Source: Rhyacophila brunnea (taxonomy: Eukaryota > Arthropoda > Insecta > Trichoptera > Rhyacophilidae). Taken from it: a DNA stretch of 64,000 nucleotides. A program made the position numbers and the translations under genes. Positions 44,591 to 56,700 of the stretch are shown here, piece by piece (position 1 is the first letter of the stretch; each line of letters begins with the position of its first letter). Location: positions 496,001 through 560,000 of the forward strand of contig JAGYXB010000160.1 in the NCBI GenBank assembly GCA_022495005.1, in the 5' to 3' direction. The notes under the pieces were generated by a model. It searched no databases and had not been told where the DNA came from. It saw only the letters and a program-made list of their open reading frames with translations.

Positions 44591-45203
44591 CAGTGACGTC
44601 CCGTGGGGGTAGGCAGATTGAGCGTCGCTTGGGGGCGGCAGTTACTTGAGGGGTGGCAAATCGAGGAGAATCATTAGTATATATAGAAATAGGTACCCAA
44701 ACTTAGGAATAACGGAAATATCTTTCCATTAAAAAATTCAGTTCACTTCTTTGAAAAAAAAGGTATTAATTAACATAGAAGGTTTAACAGGACTGTAATT
44801 TTTTGTCAGGTTCGCGATGTCTAGTTTACTTCCGTTGTCATTGGATGTCACTCCTTGATGACCAGCAATGACACGTGCAGATTTGAGAATTTTATTTGAA
44901 TTATACTTACATACTCACCTAATTAATTTAAGTATCCAAATATTTTCACTCGCGAGTTTTGAAGGTTATCAGGTGTATTTTTTAATGTACCTGAAACCGT
45001 GGACTTGCAATACTGTCTATTGAAGTAGAGGTGGCATTGAAATTAGATTTAATTGTAAGTATATATTATATTAGTAATGTTTCCATACAACACATTTATT
45101 AGATATTGGAGTCACGAAAGGATGATAAAAAAAATACTATATAAAAAATGTAGCGCCATTTTGGCGCTGCCTAGGGGCGGCATTTTGGCTAGGGGCGTCA
45201 CTG
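44591..45203. mobile_element. hAT-type MITE, family N1, copy 2
   Basis: The ends are CAGTGACGTCCCGTGGGGGT and the inverted GGGGCGTCACTG. A perfect 8-bp duplication CGAATATA lies at 44583-44590 and 45204-45211. It is 613 bp, the longer sister of the copy at 4193-4480. Confidence 0.9.
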
Positions 45204-45211
45204 CGAATATA

Positions 45212-46005
45212 TCATTTGCAGACCAACATCTTATCTTGGTGGTCATGTTTCAGTCACTGCAGAGGATTTCAAATCATTCACAACTAATGAATAGTAAAAA
45301 ATTTGCCTCCGTGTTCAATAAAATTGACAAAAATACATTAATTTGGGTATGTTGTTACTGTTGATAATATGAAATTTAAATGTAGGTCAAATTTATAATG
45401 TCAAGTATTATTAAATGTATACAATTCTCGAGCATTTTTAATTCATTTAAATAGTAAATTAGTCCTTAGAATTGTTGAAAAATATCCATCGAACAAATAC
45501 ATCGACTGTCATCTCTCTATTTTATTTAGCAATCGAGAACAATATAATATTATTGAACACACAAAAGTCTAGACATAAAAAATACACAAAGTGTAAAGAT
45601 TTTTTTGTAATATTTTGTTTAAACACTTACGACATTTCCGCGATTGCCTGACGTCGGCATGAAGCGATATTTTCTAAGCCATACTGAATATTGATATTTT
45701 GTAAATTTATTCAAAATCTATTTATAAAATGCAAATGTGCAAGGCACGGTGTGTTGTCATAATAATGATGGAAATGTAGCGATATGTCAAACATGACATT
45801 TAGAGCTAGACTAATATTGCCATATAGCAAAATAATTAAATACAAATTGTGGGATACTGTAACTTATTGTATGCTTGAATTAATTTTTCAATGATTATAA
45901 AAAATATAACTTTACTATTTTTATACAGGCTCAACAATTTTCAACGGCTAATTTAGTTTACTTTTACGTTTAGTATGGTGGACACCGATTAATAGCAGCA
46001 GTGCA
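45212..46005. other. No gene recognised
   Basis: AT-rich, with nothing that can be called. Confidence 0.45.
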
Positions 46006-46009
46006 TGAG

Positions 46010-47430
46010 TTAATGCCTAAAATCTGGGAGTCCGAAAGCATTCCATCGGATTGGCAGATCAGCGTTATCTGTCCAATATATAAAAAAGGAGACAGCGATG
46101 TGAAAATTTCAGAGGGATATCACTCCTGAGCACAAGTTATAAGGTATTCACAATGATCCTGAAGACAAAACTGGAAGGTTACGCGGAAAACATAGTAAGT
46201 GAATACCAAGCTGGCTTCAAGGCAGGAAGGTCTACAACGGATCAGCTCTTCACAGCTCGCCAAATAGTGGAAAAATGCTGGGAATTTGATGTGGACATGT
46301 ATCAGCTCTTTGTTGATTTTAAGCAGGCATATAACAGCATCGACCGGGAAAAACTATTCACTGTCCTTCTGGACTTTCAAATCCCACCGAAACTACTCAG
46401 ACTTGTTAGAATCACACTGCAGAATACACACTCCCAGGTGAAGGTGAATGGCCAACTGATGGAGGACTTTGAAGTATCTCGGGGTCTAAAGCAAGGAGAC
46501 GGATTGGCTCCCATGCTGTTCAACTTAGCCCTCGAATCCACTATCAGAAAGTCTCAAGTGAACAGAAGCGGCGCTATGTTAAGCAGACCGAGCCAACTGG
46601 TTGGCTACGCAGACAACCTCAACATGATGGGCAGATCCATGCAGATTGTGAAGAAAGAATTTGACCACCTCCAAAGGGCCGCACTAGAGATTGGCTTAAG
46701 AGTAAATGAAAACAAAACTAAAGTCATGGTACAAAGCCGACAAAATCAGAGTAGGCTGGGCCAAAGTTACAGTTTTTGAAAACATCAATTTGAGGTAGTC
46801 AACCGGTTCACATACCTGGGTTCCAATTTTACAAAAGAGAATGAGGAACTGGAAGAAATAAAAGCCCGAATAACTGCTGCAAATAAATCGTACTTCTCAT
46901 TGCTGCCCATATTCAAATCCAGAAATGTCCACTGAAAAACTAAGACCCGGCTATATAAAATTGTCATACGCACAGTCGTTGCATACGGGTGCGAGTCATG
47001 GACACTAAATATGAAAGCAGCTGAAATGGTGGACTGCTTTGAGAGAAAGATCCTGAGGCGGATATACGGACCCATGAATGATGGTGGGGAGTCGAGAATT
47101 AAGTACAACACGGAACTATACCGCTTATACCAAGATTCAAAACTCTCCACCTTCATAAAACTCCAGAGGCTAAACTGGGCAGGCCATGTCCAGCATATGC
47201 CTGAGTCACGGATGCCGAAGAAGATCCTTGAAGGAAACCCAGGGGGGAAAAGGCCAGTGGGAAAGTCACGCACACGAGGGGGTGACAACATTATAAAAGA
47301 TGCCAACCAGCTGCTAAAAATCATGAACTGGAAAAGACGTGCGGAGGACCGTTCCGGCTGGAGGACGGCGGTGGAGGAGGCCAGGGCTTGACTTGAGCTG
47401 TAGCGCCATCGAAGAAGAAGAATAATTTAG
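46010..47430 (+). pseudogene. Non-LTR retrotransposon (LINE) reverse transcriptase, 5'-truncated
   Basis: It opens near 46010 with 'IWESESIPSDWQISVICPIY', loses frame near 46130, then is open from 46153 to 46779: 'QAGFKAGRSTTDQLF', 'LFVDFKQAYNSIDREKL', 'SRGLKQGDGLAPMLFNLALE' and 'LVGYADNLNMMG', the last being the catalytic box with YADN in place of YADD. After a shift, 47011-47391 gives the C-terminal part ('CFERKILRRIYGP', 'LNWAGHVQHMPE', 'WRTAVEEARA' and stop). The 3' end is 'tagcgccatc' followed by (GAA)n at 47410-47422. The endonuclease half is missing, as usual for 5'-truncated copies. The clade is RTE-like, but I am not sure. Confidence 0.88.
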
Positions 47431-47584
47431 TTTTACTAAGCACTTTGCCTAGGATTTTTATTTTATTGAAAGAAAATCTGACCCTTTTTTTGACACCAAT
47501 TTATCGTATCGAAACAAAGGTATTGTGTGTTCCTATTTGATTACACTCAATCGAGTTGTTGATTTAGGTTTGTCTTGACCCATT

Positions 47585-48260
47585 AATCCATATTGAGGGA
47601 TATGACATTATCACCGGCCTTGGCAGACCGTGATAATGTCATGGCCAAAGAAGCGGGGGTGGGAGACAGAAACGCACGGTGTATGCTGTTGCGGCTGGTT
47701 TATTTTATCGTTGATACAGGGTATTGTCGTTGGCGGTGGGTTGGTAATGGCGATTTGGCAGGCTGTAGACGTGCTGTGCTGCTGATGCATGGCATCCGAG
47801 GCGAGAGTCAGTCCTTGCGGCTTGGCGATCTGCCGATGTGATCTTTTTGGCGGGAGATGCTGGCTTGGCTTCGCGTCCGAGGCGAGCAGAGGCAATGCTC
47901 GCTGTCCGGCATCCGATGTGAGAGAGAGATTTTGCGGTCGATGCTGTTCGTTCGGCGTTAGGGGAAAGAGAGCGCTTTTCGCGCCCATCCAACTGACAGA
48001 TCGCGGAATCCTGTTGCTCTCGGTCGCGAACCTCCCTGTTTTACCGACGGATTGAGTAGTGGCAGCGCTGTCGATAGACCGCGTCTGTTTTGGCGGGAGA
48101 GCGGACGAATTTGAATTTCAAGGAGGCGGGCTCTGCTCGGCCGAGGGTTGTGAGAACCGCGAAGAGTGGACGTAGGCTGTGGTGTTATGGGAAAGTTGAT
48201 GGTTCGGTCTGTCCTTTGAGGTGGTCTCCTGTGGGAGATCTTCATCCGGTATCAACATTT
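47585..48260. other. GC- and CpG-rich block, unassigned
   Basis: Composition changes sharply from AT-rich to GC-rich. Near its left edge a 14-bp inverted pair (ATGACATTATCACC ... GGTCTGCC.., with GTGATAATGTCAT) forms a hairpin at 47600-47642. Open frames exist on both strands in several phases, which high GC explains; none resembles a known protein. A solo LTR, an old retroelement body or a CpG island are all possible. Confidence 0.4.
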
Positions 48261-48410
48261 TATTGAATAGGTAATGATCAATAAACAAAGAAGTTAATGT
48301 AGACAACTACCTCAGTGCGCCTACTAATACACTTAAGGTCACAGACTTACAATAATACTGCGATATAGGTAATAAGGATTGTTGAACGACCTCAATAATG
48401 ACGAAAATTT

Positions 48411-48870
48411 CTTCTTCTTCTTTCACCCTGTCATGACCCAGCATTGGCGCATAGGGCAAGCACAAGTTTGCGCCACTTCCCTCGGTCCATCGCCAACTCT
48501 TGCGCCTCCCACCATGTCAGACCTGCGCACGTAAGTCGCTTTTATAGCACCACTGCAGGGTGAGGGAGGGCTGGCCACGGCAACGGAACCCTTGAGGCTG
48601 TGCCACAAGGGTACGAAGTGTCGGACTCTTTGGCGGCATCCTGAACACGTGTCCCAGCCACGTAAAACGTCTCTTCGTGATTACCTCAATCACCGAAGGC
48701 TGCTGTGTCCGTTCACGAACCCAGGTGTTTGTAACTCGGTCGTACCAATGTACCCTAAAATTCGGCGGAGACATCGATTCTCAAAGCTCAAAAGCTGAAA
48801 CCTTTGAAGCTTAGTAAGATGCCATGTCTCAGAGCCATACAGGAGCACAGGTAGCATGCACGCGTTAAAC
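48411..48870 (-). pseudogene. LINE 3' end, minus strand
   Basis: The minus-strand reading from 48872 is 'CMLPVLLYGSETWHLTKLQR' then 'ENRCLRRILGY'. After a frameshift comes 'VHWYDRVTNTWVRERTQQPS', then 'RFTWLGHVFRMPP' and 'GFRCRGQPSLTLQW'. These are the standard C-terminal motifs after the reverse transcriptase of RTE/jockey-type LINEs. It ends in a (GAA)n tail at 48411-48422 (TTC on the plus strand). It differs from the copies at 18 kb and 47 kb. Confidence 0.82.
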
Positions 48871-50621
48871 AACGAATAAAATTTACATAAACATAATAAA
48901 ACACAGCAATATTTTTTTCCACTTTATTCATTTCTAACGTTAATACACAACATAATAAGAGTTAATGCATAAATTTTATGACTATTGTAATGAACTTTCA
49001 TCTGTATTGACAATTTAATAATGTATTTATAAACAATTGTGTACAAGATTAAAAATAAAGTATGCCAACATTTGGGTCCCGATTATGTTTAACGTAAAGA
49101 ATATGGGAGTATTATAATAAATGACACAGACAGCACCAAAATCAATCAAACAATTTTAAATCGTGACTTCATACAACATTTTTTTACGATTTCCACTAAG
49201 GAAATATAAATTATTAATAACGACTCTTCGAGTTCACAATTATATCTCTATTTAATTATATTTTTCAAAATTTCTATCGTCAAAATTGAATGTTTTTAAA
49301 AAACTATGTTTTTTTTTTACTAATGAATATTATTATCACTCACACAAGCACATTGTGATGCTTTCATGGTATGTTGTCGGGTTTTTTTTTTTTTTGATTA
49401 TGGCTATCGAATGTTGCCTTAAAAATAAAATAGACTCGATTAAAATTAATTCAAAAAGTAAATTAAAATCTCTGAAATTTAAATGCAATAATGATTCAAT
49501 TAAATTACCATTAAACATAACGAGAAAATAAAATAATGAGTGAGGCTTAAAGCTTTCAAAAAGACATTTTAAACTATTTATTGCCAGTTATAAAATAATT
49601 CAATCGCATCGATTTAAATAAAAAATATAATTTATATTTTAAAGCTCTGTGTTCAAAACAACTGGGATAAAAGTTTAGTGGCAGTAATCATTTTTAATTT
49701 TCACGCCAATAAATATATCTATATAATATATTATATTACATACTATTTTTATTGTATTCGGTTCATACCTTTAGAGTGTTCTGACACTTTTATAACTGTA
49801 CCTACTAAATTTTAATATTTATAACATACTTTGAACATTAATTAATTTAAGTCTAAAGACTTTCCACGTATTCGAACACTGAGCGACACAGCGACTATTT
49901 AAAATTTGTAGGGTTAACGATGATATTTATTATAATACATATAATTATTAACATTTAATGGATACGTTTTTTTTATTGTACTTCGGCTTTCCCTCCGTCA
50001 ATAACATTCAATAGAATTGATAATTAATCCCTCACGAATCATTCAATTCGCACTCTGACACCGCACGACCGACGGCATAAAATAAAATTTCTACAAAAAC
50101 AAAACAAATCTCACCGTCATAACATAATAAATCTATTTGATTAAAAATACAAATAAATAATACAATTATGAGGTCTAAAAAGTCGTAATAATTATTAAAT
50201 GATTTAATCTGGAAGTATAATTCATAGGTATAAACGCTGAAAAACATGAAACAATATCCAACTGTCATCTAAAATAGAGGTATTATAAAAGCAGCCAACT
50301 TAACATATTGAAATTCTATAAAATTAAGTGTTATTATTATCAACCTCATGTTGGCAATCCTACAAACCTATTGTTGGGTATTTTTCAGTGTTGTCAATAA
50401 TTGTTTTCGCATCGTAAAATACAAATTAAAAATAATAAGAAAATATGAACATAAGCTATAAAAAATAAAACTAATTTAAATATGGCAAGCACACATCCGA
50501 GTTCAAATCGACCAATCGAATCCCTAGCACAGCTTCACAGACATAAATCCTTTGAGATATCCGTTGACGATCAATTCTGGAAATATTTGATGCATGGCGA
50601 CACTGGTGTGCGGTGGGCCGC
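48871..50621. other. Downstream flank of the glutamate transporter; no gene recognised
   Basis: Very AT-rich. Part of it is probably the transporter 3' UTR on the minus strand, but the poly(A) site cannot be fixed among many AATAAA matches. Confidence 0.45.
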
Positions 50622-50787
50622 TCATTTGTCTTCGATGTTGGTCTTGCCGAGCTCGAGCAGTTCGTGCGGCTCCGCGTTGACTTTGTCGGCATCCAGATCC
50701 TTCTTGATGTCTGACTTGGAGAGGTGTACCACAATGATTGCGCCAAGCATGTCGCACATCACATTGATCGTGGTACGGAAGCGGTCC
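50622..50787 (-). CDS. EAAT: Glutamate transporter exon 6: TM8, C-terminus and stop
   Basis: The acceptor is GTTGTAG and the stop TGA is at 50622-50624. It reads '[20 protein letters not shown]' then '[14 protein letters not shown]' and '..[11 protein letters not shown]'. Most family members have NVxGDSxGAGIV here; this protein has [12 protein letters not shown], so a glycine is Cys and the following Ser is Met. The cytosolic tail is short and charged. Confidence 0.94.
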
Positions 50788-53700
50788 CTACAACAGAACG
50801 CTCAATGTCAAAAATTTTCAGCGAACTTTCTTGCTCTATGAGGCCGTGATCGACAGGCCGCACATCTAAATTTTGCGAGTTATCTCGTTTGACTTTAAAC
50901 TCAAATTGTGACACAGTGACATCTGTTTGAATAATTATGAAATACTAAGCAACAAATTATCAGTATTGCAGCAATTTTAGTAAGAGCTTTGCTCTACATT
51001 AAATGTGTGTCGTTAAACATCTGAGGCCTGAGAGATACTGCCATAGTAATATCGTGAGGCATAGAAAAGTTTAGGCAGGATTAGAATGCCGTACCTTTCA
51101 TTTTTAGTTTCAAATTCTCTGCAAATCCGTTACGTACTTACTTACCCATCTTATTATTTATTTTCGACTATCTTAAAGATCTTATACATCAAAAATCTTT
51201 CAATTAACAAACGCACAATCTACTGAGAATTAAAGCATATCCACAAAACTTTCTCTCAAAAAGTGGTGGTTTTAGGTATGTGAAGGTCTGCGGCAGTCTT
51301 TCTCTTCAACCATGTCTGCCCCTTAGTTGGAGCATATGGACACCACGCGGGGCTTCCAAGAATCCCTGTTGTTCGCCAGTCTACTTGCATTATTGCAAAT
51401 TTACAATTACAAAAGACGGTAGCCATTATTAACGGAATTTGAAATAATTATGTGAAATTCTCAAGCAATATTGAGTGTATTGTTCATCCGACACGTCTGC
51501 TAATAAATAAGGGTTCTGCAAATATTTTAATATATCGTGTCCGGAAACTTGTACGTATGCAGTTCACCATGAAATATTGTATCGGAAATATATGGCTGTA
51601 TATTAAAGACCGTCAGACCTCTTTGGGTCGTATAGTACTAAGATAAAATTCATGTCTAAAAAAAACACGTTTCTTGTCGGTTTACACTTTACAGGAAGCC
51701 AGCAGCAAACAAATTTTGAAAATAGGCGATATACTGGATTATTTGTTGTATTCATAAATTTTGCCAAAATCAGCTATGAAAATTGAATTAACGTTCATAT
51801 TGAATCTAATAAAATTGGAGACCGTATAGTATACGGTCATCTCTTTAGAAAGCTCACGACGAACTGTGTTACGGTGAAATGTTTTATGTACAATTTACAT
51901 GTAACCGTAGTATGTTCTTGGGTTTCCACCGTGTCTCCCTCTTCCTTCTTTACTCGACGTTTCGGGCTCGTTGCAGAGGCCATTATTGATAATGGCCTCT
52001 GCAACGAGCCCGAAACGTTGAGTAAAGAAGGAAGAAGGAGACACGGTGGTAACCCAAGAACATACTACGATAAAAAACAACCGTGAAAGCCTCAAACATT
52101 ACATGTAACCCTCCATATATTATAGGATATTAAAAGTATGTGAAGAACTCACAAAAGCCAATCTACGGCAATAATGATAGTAACATCTTTGGCAGGGAGA
52201 CCAACAGTGTCGAGCACCATCACCATGGTGACGAGTCCAGCCTGAGGGATTCCAGCTGCTCCGATACTAGCTGCTGTGGCCGTTACACTGAAACACAATA
52301 ATTCATATTTATAACAATAATCTAAAATTTTAAGCTGGCATATTTAGGTAGGTTGGTGCAATCATAAGAAATTCGATCAGAAAGAGGGTATATACAATTA
52401 AATTATTAGGAACATGACACACAGTGGAACATTAATAATTATTACATAGGTATCTAGATTAATATTATATGAAAGTACTGTAACAATAATAATAAATTCA
52501 GACAGTCGAAAAAATTATAATAAATCCATTTTATTTCCTGCAGGTCTATTCTTAACAGTATTATCACTTTAGCACGTTTCCGTTATTATCATTGGTCAAA
52601 ATTACCAAGTTAGGAATTCTTTACACTAAACGTGATTAAATTGTGAAAAATCATTGCAGCGGTTAGAATGAATTTTATTATTCATTTTAACATGAACCTA
52701 ATATTACTTTTCTAATCAATTAAATATTATAAATTAACAGTGGCACCTATAAAATATTTTTTCAGCACACTTTATCCACTGCAGAAAACTAAAATAAAAT
52801 TTCATTCACACCAAAAAATATAAAGAATAATACAGTTTGTCATTAAATCAAAGGTTAACCATATTTATAAATTGACCATTATATTATGATATTTAACAAA
52901 TCTCTATATATATAAAAATCTCGTGTCACGATGTTTGTGGTCGAACTCCTCCGAAATGGCTCAAATGATTTTTATGAATTATTTTATGTATATTTGGTAG
53001 GTATGAAAATAGGTCAACAAGTATATTTCATACCGCTAGGTGATTAGGGTATCTCTATCTAGAAAATTTTTTCTTTTATTTTTTTGAAAATTTCTTTTTG
53101 TATTTTTTTTATTATTTTGCATCAAAAAATACCTATAACCCCAAATTTTCACCCTCCTACCCCCACCCTCCCATTTTTTAATCGCGATTTTATTATTTTT
53201 GTATGAACAAATTTAATCGTCGTTCGTATTTCAAACAGAACTAAATTATTTATGTTGTTGAATGACAGATGGCGCTACGTCCGAGAAGAATTCAAGAAAA
53301 GCGTCGCGTCATTTTGACATTTCATTCGGCAAATTACAACGCAGTGCGTGCAAAATTTTGTACGATTTATTTTGATTTATCTATTTTTATGTGCGTGTAT
53401 TACAGTGCACAATGCCACCAAGACGCAAGGGGGTTATTTGGGCCGTCGAACGAATAAAGCAACAAACATGCGAAATAGTAGAGCAGAAAGAACAGACGAA
53501 CAAATCCATCAAGATAACAAAAACGTGCGTGTAAGCATGTCGCAATTGCGTACATCTCAATCACAAGAGGCACGAGCGGAACAAAATCAACAGCGACAAT
53601 TGGAACGGAGCCAAGCGCGCCAGTTCGTAGTAAACACACGCAGATCAAATGACCGACAACGCCAACAAGTACATCGAACATTTACGTCCGTTTCGTTCCT

Positions 53701-56700
53701 TCGTCTCGCATTCGAGTACGAGCCAGATATTGAATATTCCGCTCATCCGAAAGTACTGATTGGTGCTATGGACAAAGAATGTCGCCATTGTCATGCGCTC
53801 AAATTTAAACATGAGTCAGCCGGGATGTGTTGCGCATCAGTAAAAGTGCAACTACCAGAAATTGAGATACCACCAGAACCATTGAACGGCTTGCTCATCG
53901 GCACGGTTCCAGATTCAAACCTGTTCCTGAAGTCCATTCGCACATTCAATTCATGCTTCCAAATGACTTCGTTCGGAGCAACAGAAATAGTTCACAATAC
54001 TGCGGCAAATGGTCAGCAATTCCATTCTACGGTCAAAATCAAAGGCCAAGTATACCACAAAGTAGGCTCATTGCTGCCAATGCCAAACGAACCACATACA
54101 TTTTTACAAATCTACTTCATGGGCGGTGAGGACATCAATCGTGTGGATGCACGTTGCGGCTACAATGGCCTCAATTCGCCTATTTCCAGGCGCATCGTCG
54201 GCGAACTGGACGCCCTGTTGAATAGGCACAATGAATTATTGAAATTCTTCAAAGCACACATGCACGAATTGCAAAGTGACAATCACGCTATTGTCATCAA
54301 TCCTGATAAAACACCAGCTGGAGAGCACGTACGTTGATTCAATGCGAACTGTTGTTGACGACATTGCTGGAATCATGGTTGGCGACCGCACATCGACGCG
54401 AGAAATCGTGATTCAAAGAAGAAACAATAATCTGGAGTTCATCGCTGACACACACCGTTCATACAACGCTCTCCAATATCCGCTAATTTTCTGGAAGGGA
54501 CAAAACGGATATTGCATAAATAGTAAAGAACGAGATCCTGCCACAGGTAATTCATTCATTATGAACATCATTACTCATTTTGAATTGAAAATGAATGGTT
54601 GATGTTTTTTTGTTTTTATCGGCGGTCATCGTCTACAGCGCTCTATTTCTCTTTCTGTCATAGATCCCATCCCCACACACTTACGATACATTCGTTATTT
54701 TTTATTTAAGAACCAAAATATTCACTAGAAATAATTTATATGGCAGAACAAAGTTTGCTGGGTCAGCTAGTAATATTATATTTTTCTGTATAAATTGCCG
54801 AAAACAAAAAACCGAAAAAGTACTTTCACAGCAGTCAATCTTACAAAGTCTGATCTTATGCGTTCCACTTTATTTATTCATACCTTTGTCGCTAAGAGCT
54901 ACTGAAGACTTTCTCTGTGGCGTTCACATGCCAGTTTAGAGACTGACAAGTTTAACGCGAGGCTCTGGCTATCCAGCGGAGCCTCATATTAAACTTGTCG
55001 GTCTCTAGGTCAGGCCGTGGATGTGATAGTATACAGGTGATGCAATGTGAAACTTTTGGATTACATTTGCAGAGGTAGTTGAGTGCACAAGCTGTACAGT
55101 AAAAGCGACCTGACCACTACGCATTTTTAACCTATAAAAATGCATTTCTTACCAAATAGCAACAATGTTTCCAAATGAAAGTGGCACACTTCTGAGCTGT
55201 GCAATGAAAATGGCCGCCACCGCTTCGTAGAGGGCTGTTCCGTCCATGTTGATGGTGGCACCGATGGGAATGACGAAGCGAGACACTCGGGGATCCAGAC
55301 CCATCTTGTCACAGCAACCGATGGTGATTGGCATGGTGGCAGAGCTGAAAGATATCAACAGACCATGGTATAACAACATTAACAGGTAACAAGCCGATGA
55401 AAGAATAATTAGAAAAGAAAATCTCTGATAAACAGACACTGTTCTTAGTTGTCTTAGGTCTTCAATCAATGGCTACAGAATATTGCTCCAGAATTTAGCA
55501 AAGGCAATACCTTCTAAAAGTCTGACATTTTGGTGATATGGTTGATGCATTCCATTTACTAATATTATGGATTAATATTGTTTATTTTTATTTATTTAGT
55601 AGGTAGGTGAGGTAGGTATATTTAGTGACATTTCTCATAAGCCAATTTTATAAAAATTCTAACAAATTACCTAGTTCCATTATTTATGAATAATGACAAT
55701 TTAATGCGCTTACTGAATGTATTAACAGTGAGTATCTATCTAATGTAGGTATCCCTGGTATCCACTATGGGTTTTTACAAATACTTAAAATTTCCAAAAT
55801 TAATTTTTATACTAATTGCTCCTTTACTTGGAAGGTAATAAGGTTTTAATGTTATTTTATTGTATAAATTTCTTATATAAACGAGAATTAACTGCATTCA
55901 TTGTCAGTTGGCATTTACCATTGGTTGTTGCAAAAAATGACTAAAATGGAATAGTATAAAATATATTTCAATTAGAATTTAAATTGAAATTCTATCAAAT
56001 ACCCCCTCAGTCGATAGTACTAATTAGATAACATATTTCAGAACTAACAATTTTACACTGTGATCTGACGATACGGAGCCTTGAATATCTACCTTATTAA
56101 CGTCCAATGCTAAGAGAAAAGAATAATATGCGCAAATACCTTGAGGCAGTTCCGAAAGCGGTGGCCAGCACCTGACCCATCTGCGAGATGTAGCCGAACG
56201 GTAACTTTCTGGTGGTGAGGAAGAATAGAACAGTGAGTGTACCGAACCCGTGGATGAACAGTCCCAAGAGGACGGTCACAAAGTACCATCCCAGCTGGCC
56301 CACAATCTCGTTGAAGCTCTTGATTTCCAACAGCTTGGCTGACACCAGGAAGAACACTCCGATGGGTGAGATCCTAAAATCAAATCATCGAAACACATTC
56401 AAATACTATTTATAGCAAAAGCGTGGAAGGCTTTAGTTACTTGTATTTAGATAGGATAAACAAAATTGTTTGGTTTCCATTGATATATAGTTTCCATAGC
56501 AACAGCGAAGATTCAGTACACAGCATTTAATTTATTTTGATTCATAAAAATAATTCAAATATGAGAATTTTCAAAACTAATACCTGTAAGGTAATTGCCA
56601 TGATTTCTTTGAATTGATTTATTATCCCATCCATACGTACTATATAGGTAGTGTGAAATTATTGGGTCGGTAATCGTAACTAATATTTACATGAACATTG

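Noticed and set aside
47593..48245. Five overlapping open frames on both strands
   Set aside because: High GC lowers stop-codon frequency; none has recognisable motifs or a consistent codon pattern.
50482..50841. 119-codon plus-strand frame
   Set aside because: It is antisense to the last exon of the glutamate transporter.
51874..52095. Two similar open frames on opposite strands
   Set aside because: They are mirror readings of the palindromic insertion, not genes.
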